From Hominisplanchenecus murintestinalis (lineage in GTDB: Bacteria; Bacillota; Clostridia; Lachnospirales; Lachnospiraceae): 64,000 bases of DNA. The DNA is taken from NCBI GenBank assembly GCA_004793585.1, contig SRZB01000013.1:1-64000 (forward strand), written 5' to 3'. Shown in pieces: positions 62,359 to 64,000 of this stretch; position 1 is the stretch's first letter, and the number at the start of each line of letters is the position of its first letter. Position numbers and translations under genes: made by a program. The notes beneath the pieces were generated by a model. It was not told where the DNA came from, made no database searches, and was given only the letters and a program-made list of their open reading frames with translations.

Positions 62359-62706
62359 TCAGAATCCAAGGAATGTCAAAACCGCCCCTATACCTGCCAT
62401 CATAACTCCTGCCACAATACCCTTTAGTGCTGAGTTCATGGTTGAGGAATCCTGCTGTTGGTATGCCTGTGCAAACTCCATGACATTCTTTGCAAGGATA
62501 ATGACACCTACTGCACCAATTACTGCAATCACAAGCGTCTTCAGATTGTCCAGCGGCTTTGTGACCGCCTCCGTGCCTGCAGCATATACTACACAAGTCA
62601 TGCTGTTTGCTGCCATGACAGCTCCTGCCAGAGAAGGAATGATTACCTTCTTTGTGATATCCTTTATCTTTGCCTTCATATTCATCTTTGTCTGTTTCAT
62701 AATCAT
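62359..62706 (-). CDS. Maff2/VirB2-like pilin protein (115 aa)
   Basis: Small protein with a cleavable-type N-terminus (AGAVMAANSMTCVVYAAG) and two hydrophobic helices (TLVIAVIGAVGVIILAK and GIVAGVMMAGIGAVLTFLGF), the layout of VirB2/TrbC pilins and of Maff2 proteins in Tn1549-like elements. The ATG at 62706 overlaps the stop of the VirD4 gene; AAAGGAG lies 6 bases upstream. Expected to form the pilus or channel of the mating apparatus. Confidence 0.88.
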   Translation of the reverse strand: MIMKQTKMNMKAKIKDITKKVIIPSLAGAVMAANSMTCVVYAAGTEAVTKPLDNLKTLVIAVIGAVGVIILAKNVMEFAQAYQQQDSSTMNSALKGIVAGVMMAGIGAVLTFLGF

Positions 62707-64000
62707 CAATCTCCTTTTCTAAAATTGTTGTTGTGTGATGACTGCCCATATTTCCTTCTCATGGCAGCCATCTTTACTATGCTGTTTTCCGGAAGTGCAT
62801 ACGATAAAATATATTCTTCCGGGATTTTCTCATCTGCAGCCCGCTTTATCTCGCTTCGCTGTGCCGGAGAAAATTTGAAATGTGCAAGCCTGTCGGCAAG
62901 TGTTTCGCCGGAAACGTTCTCTGAATCATCCTCAGAACTGCCCTCAGAATGTTCGACTTTGGTTTTCTCTTTTGCTGCCGCCTGCTTCTTTAATGCAATC
63001 AGTTCAGCAACCAGATTCTTCTCCGTCTCTTCATCCGGTGTGTACGCAAGTTCTGTCTCATTTCCTGCTTCCTCCCGAAGTTCCTGCTCTGTCTCCTTCT
63101 GATCCATTTCCACAAATCTCTGACTGACACTAAGTTCATCAAGCATCATAAATTCCTCGTATGTCAGTGAATCTATATAAACTGCTTCGCCCTTTGCCTT
63201 ACGTTTTTCATACTGCTTCAATCCTTCCGGTGTCAGTATGTCAAAACTGCGGGCAAGCAGATTTTCCGGGAGCCTTGGCACAAAACGGAACGGTTTTCCA
63301 TTCCCGTCTGCACTCTGTGCAAATCTCGGATGCTTTGGAGTGAAATACTTATTATCCAGCACTGGATTAAGACCACGGATAAAAACAAGACATTTCTTGT
63401 TATCCATCATTCTCACCTCGTCCGGTGTCAGTATCTCCCTGCCAAGAACATCAATGTTCCGGCTGGAGCTTCCCTGCCTTCCTTTCGTCTCTCCGCTTGA
63501 CTTCTTATCAATGGTCATCTTTCCTAGCAGCTTTGAGATGTAATCGTGTGTGCTCTGCTCATTCCCGCCAAGATAGACGGTAGTATCACAGTTACCGGTA
63601 ATCGTTTCCCAAGTATCCTTAAAGAGTGCCTTGATCTGTGCAAGGTTCTGAATAATGATGACACTGGATATCTCTCTGCTTCGCATCGTGGAAAGTAGCG
63701 AACAGAAGTCATCCGGCAGAGCTACGTTTGCAAACTCATCTAAAAGAAAAGTTACATGAATCGGTAATCTTCCCCCATAGTTGAAATCTGCCTGATAATA
63801 AAGTTCCTGAAAGATCTGCGTGTATAGCAAACCAATAATAAAGTTGTAGGATTTATCAGAATCCGGTATCACACAAAACAGTGCAGTCTTAGTACACTCG
63901 TCTGCATTTACTCCGGTTCCCAGCTCCGCAAGATTTAAGTCATCCTTCGAGAGCATCCTCATGATCTGTTTATTCTCCAGCTTTGCAAGTCTGGAATTGG
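62706..64000 (-). CDS. virD4: VirD4/TraG-type coupling ATPase (partial, N-terminus beyond window)
   Basis: Coupling protein that brings the relaxase-DNA complex to the channel. The frame is open to the right edge. Visible: Walker B VTFLLDEFANVALPDDF, the SxIIIQN stretch, and the C-terminal all-helical, acidic tail. The Walker A lies outside. Coupled to the pilin gene by overlap (GATTGATG). Its position at the start of the transfer operon is usual. Confidence 0.92.
   Translation of the reverse strand, partial: NSRLAKLENKQIMRMLSKDDLNLAELGTGVNADECTKTALFCVIPDSDKSYNFIIGLLYTQIFQELYYQADFNYGGRLPIHVTFLLDEFANVALPDDFCSLLSTMRSREISSVIIIQNLAQIKALFKDTWETITGNCDTTVYLGGNEQSTHDYISKLLGKMTIDKKSSGETKGRQGSSSRNIDVLGREILTPDEVRMMDNKKCLVFIRGLNPVLDNKYFTPKHPRFAQSADGNGKPFRFVPRLPENLLARSFDILTPEGLKQYEKRKAKGEAVYIDSLTYEEFMMLDELSVSQRFVEMDQKETEQELREEAGNETELAYTPDEETEKNLVAELIALKKQAAAKEKTKVEHSEGSSEDDSENVSGETLADRLAHFKFSPAQRSEIKRAADEKIPEEYILSYALPENSIVKMAAMRRKYGQSSHNNNFRKGD

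Overview
The window looks like the interior of one integrative and conjugative element (ICE) from a low-GC, Gram-positive gut anaerobe, most likely a Lachnospiraceae-type Clostridia. The reasons are AT-rich genes with strong AGGAGG ribosome sites, tandem large serine recombinases, a Tn1549-like transfer module (VirD4, Maff2-type pilin, VirB6/TrbL-like, PrgI, VirB4, 3D+NlpC/P60 hydrolase, giant methylase-helicase, SpoVG-like and sortase genes) and many small XRE regulators. Nearly everything is on the minus strand. The right edge cuts the VirD4 gene and the left edge cuts the first recombinase, so both ends of the element lie outside. No rRNA, tRNA or CRISPR array was seen.

Layout. 1-3.7 kb: two large serine recombinases. 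3.8-6.2 kb: two MazF/PemK-like proteins, a small acidic partner and two XRE regulators. 6.2-12.8 kb: two inverted copies of an IS5/IS1182-like insertion sequence around a regulator block (LexA/CI-like repressor with operators, a zinc-motif protein, two XRE proteins, structured leaders). 13.0-13.3 kb: an Smr-like protein. 13.4-33.4 kb: a 12-gene compact operon, the centrepiece of the window. 33.6-39.9 kb: a hidden 36-aa peptide gene, three WYL regulators, an XRE protein, a GIY-YIG-like protein and a secreted transglutaminase-like protein. 40-43.3 kb: duplicated divergent XRE modules and small unknowns. 43.5-64 kb: the conjugation module, carrying an inserted transposase gene and a TnpV gene nested in another frame inside the methylase-helicase gene.

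The central operon (transcribed right to left from about 33.4 kb to the terminator at 13.4 kb) encodes, in order: a TerY-like VWA protein, a WXG100-like protein, a helical protein fused to a PD-(D/E)XK-like nuclease, a small helical protein, an FtsK/SpoIIIE-type ATPase, a second VWA protein, a PP2C phosphatase, a Ser/Thr kinase with zinc ribbon, a Dna2/Upf1-like SF1 helicase, a winged-helix protein with possible HEPN-like ends, a long coiled-coil McrB-like AAA+ protein, and a 1299-aa protein with an N-terminal DUF2357 (McrC-like) region followed by a degenerate Hsp70-like domain. VWA + kinase + phosphatase is the TerY-P phosphorylation triad. Coiled-coil McrB with DUF2357/Hsp70 and an SF1 helicase resembles the McrBC-derived systems called CoCoNuTs. 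Joining both to an FtsK ATPase, a WXG100-like protein and a nuclease-tailed helical protein is the unusual part. I infer a phospho-regulated, multi-effector anti-phage or anti-MGE system, probably controlled by the WYL regulators just upstream; the leader also holds a decayed FHA-like reading frame.

The ICE thus appears to carry a large defence cargo between its recombinases and its transfer genes. Functions are assigned from motifs read by eye; no database search was run.
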